64,000 nt of DNA from contig NC_133104.1 in NCBI RefSeq assembly GCF_022965805.1, forward strand, positions 42,762,682-42,826,681. The letters run 5' to 3'. A program made the translations under genes and the position numbers. Source of the DNA: Primulina eburnea. Lineage: Eukaryota > Streptophyta > Magnoliopsida > Lamiales > Gesneriaceae. Below are positions 47,440 to 58,086 of the stretch, one piece after another (positions within the stretch are counted from its first letter, which is position 1; each line of letters opens with the position of its first letter). The notes beneath the pieces were generated by a model. The model saw only the letters and a program-made list of their open reading frames with translations, had not been told where the DNA came from and did no database searches.

Positions 47440-48736
47440 GAAACTAAACAATGTCTGATCGCACGTAAACCACTGGCGACAATTTCCACCTACATATTCA
47501 TCTATTCTCCCACCCGGGTTCAGTAATATAACCAATTTATACTCAAATTTTCTCCTAACGTCAGAGTCCCAATACCTGAGGGATTCCTATTCGTAAAGGA
47601 TTCAACTTTCTAGCCAAATTTGGGAGCTTCTTTCCGAGTATGGACCCGACCCCTTCACTGTTCGCTCTGGGATCAATGTAAAGATTCCTCCGAATCCCAA
47701 TACAAGAAGACACCTACTTGTTAAGGAATTCAAACTTGTAAACAAAACCTGACAACTTTTTATGGAACCCTTTTTGATACCCCGGATTGAGGATGGGCTC
47801 GGCCCGCTCTCGGTAGCCCATCTAGTTGAGAACTCGGCATTCAGGGAAGCGCGAGAGGTCATCTGGGAGGTCATCCCAGTCGACCTCCCATAACAGCAGT
47901 TCCGTAGATCGGGAGGTCAGTCGACCTCCCACCGAGCCGACCTCCTATAACAGCAGTTCCGTCGATCGGGGAGGTCAGCCGACCTCCCACGCCGACCTCC
48001 CATGCCGACCTCCCAAGGTCATCCTTGTCCGACCTCCCATATCAGCAGTTACGACGATCGGAAAGGTCAGCCGAGCTCCCAAGCCGACCTCCCTGGCCGA
48101 CCTCCAAGAAGGTGATATCGGGACGATTGGAGATTCTCGGCCGAGCTCCCGAGCCGAGCTCCCATAAGGTCCTGGATTCAGGCGGGTGCATACCTACGAG
48201 AGCTCTTACTCAGATATTAAGTGCGTAGCCCACAGAGATCAAAGCCCAGAAAGGTAAAGCCCATCAAAGATCTAATCAAATCTGGCACGATATCTAAACC
48301 AAATCTGGGCAAGATCTAATCAAATCTTCCGAAGATTCTGAGGATCCTAATCTGCCAAACTAGGACTCTATTGTTCTCCTATAAATACCAGGTTCCGTTC
48401 ATTGTTTTATTAATTCATATATTCACATTCTCTCAGCACACACATTATCCTCTCGGTTTTCTATTATCTGACTTGAGCGTCGGAGGGGCTACGCCGGAAC
48501 AACCTTCCGGCCCCCTTCTCATACTCTTGTTTGTGCTTTCAGATTTCGGAGATCTGACCCGAGCTCCCTAAAAGTACAAATCCGAGCTCCCCGCTCATTC
48601 TTGCAAGTCCAATCCGAGCTCCCCGAGTGACGTGCCGACTTTCCAGCCAGCGTTCCAAGGTTTGATCCGAACTCTCCAAGCAAGGATCTGACCTCCCAGT
48701 TAACATCACCGATTTCAGCAATATCACTTTTCATGC
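47440..48736 (+). mobile_element. Probable solo LTR / LTR remnant with GACCTCCC repeat block
   Basis: Contains TATAAATACC (48381) followed about 90 bp later by CTTGAGCGTCGGAGGGGCTA and CCGGAACAACCTTCCGGCCC, a combination typical of plant Gypsy LTR R-regions. Upstream lie 47860-48165 tandem-like GACCTCCC/GAGCTCCC units, and downstream further CCGAGCTCCCC words. No gag or pol adjoins it. End points are approximate because no clear target duplication was found. Confidence 0.55.
47880..48165. repeat. Degenerate tandem repeat CAGCAGTT..GATCGG..GGTCAGCCGACCTCCCA
   Basis: The unit beginning ATAACAGCAGTTCCGT recurs at about 47890, 47948 and 48040 (ATATCAGCAGTTACGA), each followed by GATCGG-GAGGTCAG-CGACCTCCC. 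CCGACCTCCCA words fill the gaps. Irregular periods of about 57-92 bp. Confidence 0.75.
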
Positions 48737-49369
48737 AAACTTCTAAGATAATTTGTTTTTCGAAACAGAAACTGAATATACAAGTGTTCGGTTGAATGTC
48801 GCATACTCTTTTCTATTTTGGGTTTCGTTCTTTTTCTAATTTATTTTATTTGTGTGGACTTGAATCAACAGTCTTTGGGAATTGGGCCATCAAACACGGA
48901 ATTAATTGTTTATTCTTTTTTATATTCACCCATTTTAAAAACATAATTTTTTATTCTCTAATCTCAATATCAGAAGATCTATATCAAAACAACTTTTTGA
49001 CACTCTTCTGACGTTCTTGTTTGTGCTTCTAGATTTTGAAATATGATCCGAGTTCAACAGCAATTATCTTGACATTAGATTTGATGAATCGTGATTATTC
49101 ATTCAAATATAATATACAGATAAGTTATCATGATTTATTATTCAATACCGTTTAATATGCTAAATGGATGAGATACTATTTCTATGGCTGCATCTATCAT
49201 GCCACGCACCTTTGTATGATTCTTCGTAAATTTTAAATAAATAATATATATTATTGTAACACACTATTTATTCTATCTACGTTCAAAATTTCTTTACATG
49301 TAAAAAAAATAATAAAAAATAATTTTATTTATAATTAATTAATTTGAAATTATAATTGAGTTGGTATCA
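48737..49369. other. LTR-related remnant and AT-rich spacer
   Basis: At 49012-49055 the sequence TTCTTGTTTGTGCTTCTAGA then TTTTGAAATATGATCCGAG is a diverged repeat of 48524-48562 from the neighbouring LTR-like block. The rest is AT-rich without recognised features. Confidence 0.45.
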
Positions 49370-50068
49370 ATATATCTTGGGTAAATTTGAGAAAAATCCC
49401 TCTGTCAAAGTTTAAATTAAGATTCAGTACCTAATCATCTTTTTTTAAGAAATAGTACCTGACAATGCCATTATTTTATTTTTAGCTACTTACAAACTTA
49501 AATTTACATTTTTGTCCTCTATTATTTAAATAAATATATTATATTATTCACAAAAATTACATTTGTCTTCTCTATCTAAAATATAATTTTAAAAAAAATT
49601 ATTTCTAAATTATCATGGAATAAGAATAAATATTTATTTTGACATACAAATTATCTATTATGGTGTTTCAGATACTTGATTTAGCTCTTTGAATACTCCA
49701 AATGTATAATAAAATACTATATTTTTTATTTTTCCTCTCTATTATTTAAATAAATATATTATTTTATTCACAAAAATTACATGTGTCTTCTCCATCTAAA
49801 ATATAATTTTAAAAAATATTATTTATAAATTATCATTCAATAAGAGTAAATACTTATTTTAACATACAAAATACATATTATGATGTTTCAGATACTTGAT
49901 TTCGCTCTTTGAATACTCCAAATGTATAAGAAAATACTATATTTTCGACTAATCACCACTAATTCAGTCATTGTTGGTCTTTTCATTAAAAATACATTAT
50001 GATGACTTATTCATGTCTTTTAATTTAAAAAAAAACATAGTTCATCATTAATCATGAAATAAGATTAA

Positions 50069-50251
50069 GGCAAAAACTTGTGTGAGACGGTCTCACGGGT
50101 CGTATTTGTGAGACGGATCTCTTATTTGGATCACCCATGAAAAAGTATTACTTTTTATGCTAAGAGTATTACTTTTTTATTGTGAATATGGGTAGGATTG
50201 ACCCGTCTCACGGATTATGACCCGTGAGACGGTCTCACATGAGACTCACTC
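50069..50251 (-). mobile_element. Dispersed GAGACGGTCTC element, copy 5 (nested in foldback left arm)
   Basis: From GGCAAAAACTTGTGTGAGAC to CATGAGACTCACTC. The inverted counterpart in the right arm lacks it, so it inserted after the arms formed. Confidence 0.8.
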
Positions 50252-51988
50252 TAAGATTAAATATTTATTTTGACCTACAAAGTACTTATTTTGGAGTTCC
50301 AGATACTTGATTTGGATGTTTTAATACTCCAAATATGTAATAAAATACTGGATCTTTAAGCAATCGCCATAAATTGAGTAATCGTTGGTCTTTTCATTGA
50401 AATGCGTTAATATCATGTCATCTAATTTTTTTTTTTTTAAAAAAACACAATTTCTCACTATCGTGGAATTAAAAAAAATACTTATTTTGGCCGATAAAAT
50501 ACCTATTTTGGGGTTCCGAATATTTGATTTGGCTATTTGAATACTTCAAATGTCTAAGAAAATACTTTAGTTTTAAATAATATAAAGTGACTTTTGAGTG
50601 TGTCATTTGTAATTTAAAATGTAATACCTAAATTGGTAGAAAGAGTATCTCATTAGAGTCTAAAAATACATTATTTTACTCCATAAATACTCATATCCGA
50701 TTATTTGGAGATGTCAAATTATAGTTTGAAATTAATATTGAGTATCACTGGTGATGAAATTCGTGAAGTAAAAATATGATATCTAATTAAATTAATACAA
50801 ATAAGACATAATTCGAGTTCACAAATACTTGATTTTACTCTTTAAATACTCAAATTCGATTATTTGAAGACGCCAAAATATATAGTTTGAAGTTGGTACA
50901 AATAGTATCTAATATGATACCACATATACTCGATTTTACCCTTTTAAGAGTCAATTTTGATTATTTTGGAACATAGAAAAAAGTTTCAATTAATAGTGAG
51001 TGACTTTTGATGTGTTATTTGTGAAGTTAAAATATGATACCTAAATTGGTATAAATAATATCTCGCTCGAGTCTACCAATACTTGATTTTACAAAATGTG
51101 ATACATAAATTGTACAAAGAAAACCTAATTCGAGTTACAAATAATTGATTTTACTCCATAAATACTCATATCTGATCATTTGAGGATGTCAAATTAAACA
51201 TTTTTAATGTCACATTTTAGGTATCACATTATAATTCACAGATGTCGTTATCAAATAAGTAATATATAACATTTTAACGTATCATATTTTTACTTCACGA
51301 TTGTAAAAAGAATATATTTTTAAGCTAATAGCTTTTGTTAGTACCATTACCAAATACCACTTGATAATATCCATGAAGTCGAATTAGGTGCTATTATTAT
51401 TAAATTAGGTATCACATTTTTAATTCACAAATCTCATCATCAAATACCACTCAATATTAACTTCAAACTATATATTTTGCATCTTCAAATAATTGAATTT
51501 GAGTATTTAAATGGTAAAATAAAATATTTGTGAACTCAAATTATGTCTTATTTATATTTATTTATGTATCACATTTTTACTTCACGAATTTCATCATCAG
51601 TGACACTCAATATTAACTTCAAAATATATTTTGACATCTCAAAATAATTGGATATGAGCATTTATGGAGTAAATTCATGTATTTTTTGATTCTAATGAGA
51701 TAATCTTTCTACCAATTTAGGTATCACATTTTAACTTCACAAATGACACACTCAAAAGTCACTTTATAATACTTGAAACTCAAGTATTTTCTTAAACATT
51801 TGAAGTATTCAAATAGCCAAATCAAATATTTGGAACCCCAAAATAGATATTTTATCGGCCAAAATAAGTACTTTTTCTAATTCTATGATGAGTGAGAAAT
51901 TTTTTTTAAAAAATAGATGACATGAAAAGACCAAAGAATACTCAATTTATGGCGATCGCTTGAAGATCCGGTATTTTATTACATATTT

Positions 51989-52338
51989 TGTAGGATCGAG
52001 CGCTTACCTCTTTACCAAAAGCTATAGCTAATGATAATGGTGCAACTCAAATCTTTTAAATCGCACAGCAACTCAAGCACCACGGTTCGACCGCTCTACC
52101 AAGCAGAGACAATTATTGCACCCAACAATCTCCATCCCAATAATTGCACTTCTTGCAATCAATGAGAATCGAACTCGTGACCTTGGCTCTGATACCAATT
52201 TTAGGACCGAGTTCTTACCGCTTTACCAAAATCTATAGCTAGTTGTAATGGTGCAACTCAAATATTTTAAATCGCGCAGCAACTCAAGCAACACGGTTCG
52301 ATCGCTCTACTAAGCAAAGACAATTATAGCACCCAAAA
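51989..52338 (-). mobile_element. TRIM (miniature LTR retroelement), 350 bp, nested in foldback right arm
   Basis: Two LTR-like repeats of 139 bp each, 51989-52127 and 52200-52338. On the minus strand the left LTR starts TGTTGGGTGCAATAATTGTC. Between them the minus strand has the initiator-Met primer-binding site TGGTATCAGAGC (52197-52186) beside the right LTR and a purine-rich TTGGGATGGAGAT (about 52140-52128) beside the left LTR. TATTT duplications flank it (51984-51988 and 52339-52343). The right LTR start has lost its canonical TG. No coding capacity. Confidence 0.87.
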
Positions 52339-53185
52339 TATTTGGAGTATTTAAACAGCCAAATCAAGCATCTGGAACTCCAAAATAGGTACTTTGTAGG
52401 TCAAAATAAATACTTAATCTTATTTCATGATGAATGATGAACTATATTTTTTTTAAATAAAATGACATGAATACGTTATCCTAATGCATTTTTCATGAAA
52501 AGACCAATAATGACTAGATCTGTGGTGATTAATAAAAAAATATAGTATTTTCTTATATATATGGAGTATTTAAAGAGTGAAATCAAGTATCTGAAACATC
52601 ATAATAGGTATTTTGTATGTCAAAATAAGTATTTACTCTTATTCCATGATAATTTATAAATAATATTTTTAAAATTATATTTTAGATGGAGAATACACAT
52701 GTAATTTTTTTGAATAAAATAATATATTTATTTAAATAATATAGAGAAAAAATCGAAAATGTAGTATTTTATTATACATTTGGAGTATTCAAAGAGCGAA
52801 ATCAAGTATCTGAAACACCATAATAGGTATTTTGTATGTCAAAATAAGTATTTACTCTTATTCCATGATAATTTAGAAATAATATTTTTTAAAATTATAT
52901 TTTAGATGGAGAAGACAAATGTAATTTTTGTGAATACAATAATATATTTATTTAAATAAAAAATGACAAAAATGTAAATTTAAGTTTGTAGGGAGCTAAA
53001 ACTAAGATAATGGCATTGTCAGGTACTATTTCTTAAAAAAAGATGACTAGGTACTGAATCTTAATTTAAACTTTGACAGTGGGATTTTTCACAAATTTAC
53101 CGATATATCTTCAATATTTGGTTTAATATATTTTTAGGTGTAATAAAAAGAATTTTCTCAATCTATTTGTAAGGCAATGACATAA

Positions 53186-53392
53186 GGCAAAAACTTGTGT
53201 AAGACGGTCTCACGGGTCGTATTTTGTGAGATGGATCTTTATTTGGATAATCCATGAAAAAGTATTATTTTTTATGCTAAGAGTATTACATTTTATTGTG
53301 AATATGGGCAGGATTGACCCGTCTCACAGATTGTGATCCGTGAGACGGTCTCACGTGAGACGGTCTCACATGAGACCTACTCATGACATAAA
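53186..53392 (-). mobile_element. Dispersed GAGACGGTCTC element, copy 6
   Basis: From GGCAAAAACTTGTGTAAGAC to CATGAGACCTACTC. The right terminus carries the GAGACGGTCTCAC palindrome twice in tandem. It lies just outside the foldback element. Confidence 0.8.
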
Positions 53393-53590
53393 CTATATAT
53401 TTCCAACAAAAAAAAGAGATTTGTTATGTGATATAGAAAAAAATCTCACCCAATGTAAATAAAGAATTCCGCGGCATCTCTTCTCCGCTCTTTCTCGTAA
53501 ACCACAACATTATTCTCTCACCGTGTTCAAGCCTTCTGGGGAATGTTTTGGGTACTCTAGTAGAGCGGAGAACAGAAGAGAAAGGCGAGA

Positions 53591-56500
53591 ATGGGGATGA
53601 TTCTGAGAGAACGGATTAACGTGCCCAAGGCTGGTGTGACGGGTGCGGTCTTAGAGAAGATACATGATGACTGGAGGAAAAGTGAATTGGTGAGGTTGAA
53701 GTTTCATGAGGATTTATCTCCTGATATTACGACCGCACATGAAATAGTAGAGATGGTGACTTCCAATATAGCCTCAAATGGGGGGAAAAATCAACTTTCA
53801 TGCAGTCCTCCCCCATATTCTCACACTGTCAACTGCTTCCATGTGTACCCTTTAATTCTTTAATCGGGGCTATCTTTCAGTTTAATTGATCCTGCAGAAT
53901 ATTTATTGGTAGTATTATTTTTGTAGCTCGTGTTATCTGATTAACCACGCTTGATTGGGACTACAATCCAACTTAGTCGCTTGTTGGTGCTGTTTCCTCC
54001 TTTTTTCTTACTGTAGTGTTTCTTTAACTATCAATTTGTGGGATAAACCAAAACTTTCTTACACCTATTTCTCATCAGCTTCGTACTGGAGGATTGGTGA
54101 AATGGAGGTCTGGAAGCGTTATGTTGGTCTTTAGAGGAACTAACTATGAGGGTCCTATTGTGAAACCTGACAGAGGGAACATTGAAACTATTTTTGTCCC
54201 TTCTGTTTCCCCTTCTGACAATTCAGCTGCAAATAGCAATTTTTGCAAACCAGTCGTCAAGAACCCGTACCCAGTTATGACTTGTCGTGATGAAATCATG
54301 ACAGAAGAGGAAGCTGAATACAATTGCCTTTTAGATGGATTAGCTCCACGGTTTGAAGATTGGTGGGGTACAGGAGTACTTCCTATTGATGCTGATTTAC
54401 TTCCTCGGACTCTTTCCGGATTTAAAACTCCTTTTAGGCTTCTTCCCACTGGAATGCGACCGATGCTGAGATGACTAACTTGAGAAAGTTAGCTAAAGCA
54501 CTTCCATGCCATTTTGCTCTTGGTAATATTAGCCCTGCAACGTTGTTTTAATATGCTATAATTGGATTTCTTGTGATCAATATGTCTCTTTAATTCTCCA
54601 GGGAGAAACAGAAATCATCAAGGTTTAGCAGCAGCCATACAAAGCTTTGGGAGAAAAGTTTAATTGTAAAAATTGCTGTCAAACGTGGAATCCAGAAAAC
54701 AAACAACGAAATAATGGCTGGAAGAACTCAAGATACACTCAGGTCTCATCTTAATTTTTCTATTTTCGCGGTGCAATACATTTTACTCTGCAATGTTGTG
54801 TGAGGTGACAGGGGATACAATCTTTTGAGATGGGGATTAGTATTTTGTGTATGCCATGCAGTGGTAAGCATGAAAACCTTGGTTTTGGTGGTATGAGAAA
54901 TCATTACTTCGTTCAGTCAGGCCGTCTGAAATCCTGTTTTGCTCAACTAAAGTTCAATGAGAACTGAAATAGGGAAGTCTGATTTCCTCACAGAATCACG
55001 TTGAGAATCTTGTTTTGTGTTTGTTAAGGTTGGTTGCATTCAATGTTGTAAATGACGGGACGCGGTGGCGGAGCAGTCAATGACCACCTATCACCTCGGC
55101 CGCCTAGACAGTTGATTTTTTTTTAGCAATTTTTTATAAATAATTATATATAATTATACAATATAATTACAAATAATCATCATATTCTATGTAATGTATA
55201 ATGAAATAATGTTTATACATAAAAAAAAGCTTAATACAACATAATATAATCTAAAAAAAGTGCAAATGAATATATCAACGCAAACTAACAAGATAATTAA
55301 GGTTGTAGCTGATGGTGACGGTGATTGGAGGCAGTTAACTACAAAAGAGAGTGAGTTGTATTTTCACTATATCTAGTGTTTTTCAAATCGATTGACTTTG
55401 ACTTATTTTTAAAATTATTTGACTTTAACATTGACTAGTCTTTTAAAATCATTGACCACCTCCGCCATCTGCTTTGCCACCTCCGCCACCTGCTCTCCCT
55501 CTGAATAGCCTTGGATCACCTATAGAGACCGTCTAAGCCAAAGACGGTAGGTGACCGCCCCTAGTCTACTGCTTAAGCAGCCTCCTCGATTGTCATTTAG
55601 AACACTGGTTACATTTGAATTGAGAAATTATTTTAGAGTGTGACTTTCAAATGCTTCAATAATTTAGCATTGGAAATGCATTGAAAAATTGAGCTGAAAA
55701 TTCTGGTTAAAAGATTTGAACACTTTGGATTTTGAAAATTATCCATGTTGAGTGTAGCAAGTATGTATCATGGGTTTGAATTTTTTTTGTTCCCAATCCC
55801 TCAATTCAAACAAAACGCCAGAGTTTATAATGTAACTATGTAAGTAAACATGTAGGACATATATTTGCATGTGTATGATGGATGGAGGTTGGGAGAAAGG
55901 GATTATTGGCATCGCAGTAATGTGTTTATGTTACTATTGGACTGGGAAGTCACTTAATATTTTCATAATATCCTGAATAATATTACATTTAAATCCTGGT
56001 ATATTATTAGACATCTGGAATTTGCATTTGATTTCAGTTGCAAGTCATTCTTGTACATCAATTGCTCTTTTTCCCTCTTCTCTTCTCTTCTCTTCTCCCG
56101 GTCTTTTTGGCAGAAATTAACTGGGGGAGTCTTGCTTCTAAGAAACAAATATTTTATAGTAATGTACCGAGGAAAGGATTTTCTTCCACCTAGTGTAGCT
56201 ACTTCTTTAGCAGAAAGACAGGAATTGACGAAACAGGTACAGGATGGTGAGGAGAAAGTCAGAGCTGGACCAACAGCAGTTTCAGTTGGTGAAGATAAAG
56301 AAGCGCTGGCCGGTACTCTGGAGTGTGAAAGTGGTGGAATACTAGTGTCAATTGACAGAGTCCCCAAAGGCCATGTTGTAGTTTTCTATCGCGGCAAGAA
56401 TTATTACCGACCTCTTACCTTAAGGCCGAGAAACCTTCTAACTAAGGCAAAAGCATTGAAGCGTAGAATTTCCTTACAGCAATATGAGATTGGGTCATTA

Positions 56501-57020
56501 TTCTCTACGTATCAACTCAATGTTTAAATTTTCATTTCTTGGTCTGCTATCGCTATTTGTTTGTGGACTTTTCTTTTATTTTAAGCTGTTTGTTTACTCA
56601 AATTGTACTTCTGAACCTGACGTATATTTGTTGTTAGCTCTTGGAGTGATTCAACTCCCATGTGAAGAAGTTTTTAGCGTTTTTATCACAACTAAACTCT
56701 TCCATCCTGACTCTTTATAGGGTGTTTCCACTTACGTGGAGAATAGCAAGCCTGGAAAGTCACAGGATCACAACCAATTCTACGGTGTTTTTGCTGATCA
56801 AGTGAGTAATTTTGTTTTCACATACTCGTCATTTAGCATGTATACTTTCTAGTTGAGTAGTTCTTGCGCTGACATAAAGCTAATGCCGCATTGAAAGCCA
56901 AGATTTTGGACATATGTGAGAGGAATTACCAAAAATAAGACAAGAAACGGGTAAATTTGGAGGATGGTGAAGATTCTGAATTTTCCAGTTTCGAAAATTC
57001 TGATTCTCCATAGCGTAATT
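53591..57020 (+). pseudogene. Decayed CFM3-like CRM-domain gene
   Basis: Related to plant CRM (CRS1-YhbY) proteins that bind organellar group II introns during splicing. Recognisable: CRM1 in exon 53591-53752 (RINVPKAGVTGAVLEKIHDD) and exon from 54080 (RTGGLVKWRSGSVMLVFRGT); linker GLAPRFEDWWGTGVLPIDAD; CRM2 parts TNLRKLAKALPCHFALG, RNRNHQGLAAAIQS and [20 protein letters not shown] (56115-56175); tail of CRM3 [20 protein letters not shown]. Defects: no transit peptide; a deletion and frameshift with TGA near 54470; an extra base near 54715; the usual span of about 100 residues between ALAGTL and ESGGIL is missing in frame, removing most of CRM3; stops in the 3' part (about 56935, 57012). A hAT MITE sits in an intron. 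Closest family member is judged to be CFM3. Confidence 0.8.
55040..55606. mobile_element. hAT-like MITE, 567 bp
   Basis: Ends CAATGTTGTAAATGACGGGA and the complement of AGTGTTCTAAATGACAATCG form imperfect terminal inverted repeats. Flanks GGTTGCAT (55032-55039) and GGTTACAT (55607-55614) are a 7/8-match 8-bp target duplication, as for hAT. GC-richer subterminal GGCGG/CCGCC blocks, AT-rich core. Lies in an intron of the CRM pseudogene. Confidence 0.72.
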
Positions 57021-58086
57021 ATGGCTACGAATGACCGCTGAATATTATCTTAGAAAATTTCACGCTTGCTCTATGAAGAGCTCTGGCGCACGCCTGTTTG
57101 CTAAGAATTCAAGAAACATCGATTTCCACAGCATCAATAGCAGTGAAAACTATGATTTGGGACTTGGACAGGTTGAAAAGCGATCACCACGTTGTATCCC
57201 GAATGGGTGGGAATTTTTGGAGTTTTATAGGGGTTATAAATTTGCCCTTGCTTGTAACAACTCGGAAAAAGAACAAGTTAACTTTTCTCTACAAATAATT
57301 CGTTTCGACTCCATTTGTGGTGTCTTGCCCGTATTCAAAAGCATTAAAAAAAAAAAAATAACTGATGCGACTTCAATGCATGACCAACAGTTATAACTCT
57401 AATAACCTCGCCGCTTGCTTTTTTAAATTGTGCTATCAGATCTGCACCTGAAATATCCCGAGACCTTGGGTTTGGTCGACCAATATTCTCGGTGGTTGGG
57501 GCATCGTTTTCTCCGACGGATAATTTTTGTGTACGTAATATATGATGCATTACTAACACAAAATTTCAAGGACAAACCAGACAAAACAACGAAAATATAA
57601 GGATTATCATATTTCAACGGCATACCTAGACGATACTAGGAAAATATAAGGAAGATGATAATCGAAAAATTCATGGAAATCTGACGCAAATCTGCAATGT
57701 TATTGAACCTTAATCATCCAGGATTTGAGATGCATCAACACTAAACTGAAATTTAAGTTCAGGCAATACAGAGTGAATTCTTAACCTAGTTTTGGTGTGG
57801 GGTGGGGGACGCAAGAAAAACTTCTTCCTGCCCAATGAATAATCACCCAAGGTAGGTAGTCGTCTAGTCGACATGCACTTTGGTATCGCAATCAACGAGC
57901 TCCCACACAGATGTGAGTTCAATGGGATTAAACCAGGAGGCTAACTAGAAGATTGAAAAGGGAAAACAATAATAAAAACAAAATAAACAACAATAAAAGA
58001 TACGAAATACAATCAGCAGAATTATATTGTCGGTAAGTGGAGCTAAAGATGTGACTACATCACAAGTTCCAACTCCACTTGGCTAA
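57021..58086. other. Spacer between the CRM pseudogene and the ESP1-like gene
   Basis: A frame at 57031-57396 has no recognised similarity and ends in an A-rich tract; it may be a remnant of the CRM gene tail. The right part should contain the 3' UTR of the minus-strand gene ending at 58087. Confidence 0.4.

Larger units (their letters stand above)
49379..53102. mobile_element. Mutator-like foldback element with arms of about 1.7 kb
   Basis: The ends (GGGTAAATTTGAGAAAAATC on the left; complement CGGTAAATTTGTGAAAAATC on the right) continue inward as long inverted arms: the left-arm blocks at 49400-49500, 50500-50720 and 50760-50900 recur in inverse order and orientation at 52990-53090, 51640-51840 and 51420-51600. 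Nine-base target duplication ATATATCTT at 49370-49378 and 53103-53111 fits Mutator-like elements. No transposase. Each arm also contains a tandem duplication of about 220 bp. Two later insertions interrupt it, at 50069-50251 and 51989-52338. Confidence 0.85.

Noticed and set aside
47880..48165. CRISPR-like array of GACCTCCC repeats
   Set aside because: Spacing is irregular, units overlap and diverge, and the context is a plant LTR remnant.
52186..52197. GCTCTGATACCA as part of a tRNA gene
   Set aside because: It is the complement of a primer-binding site between two LTRs; no tRNA cloverleaf can be formed around it.
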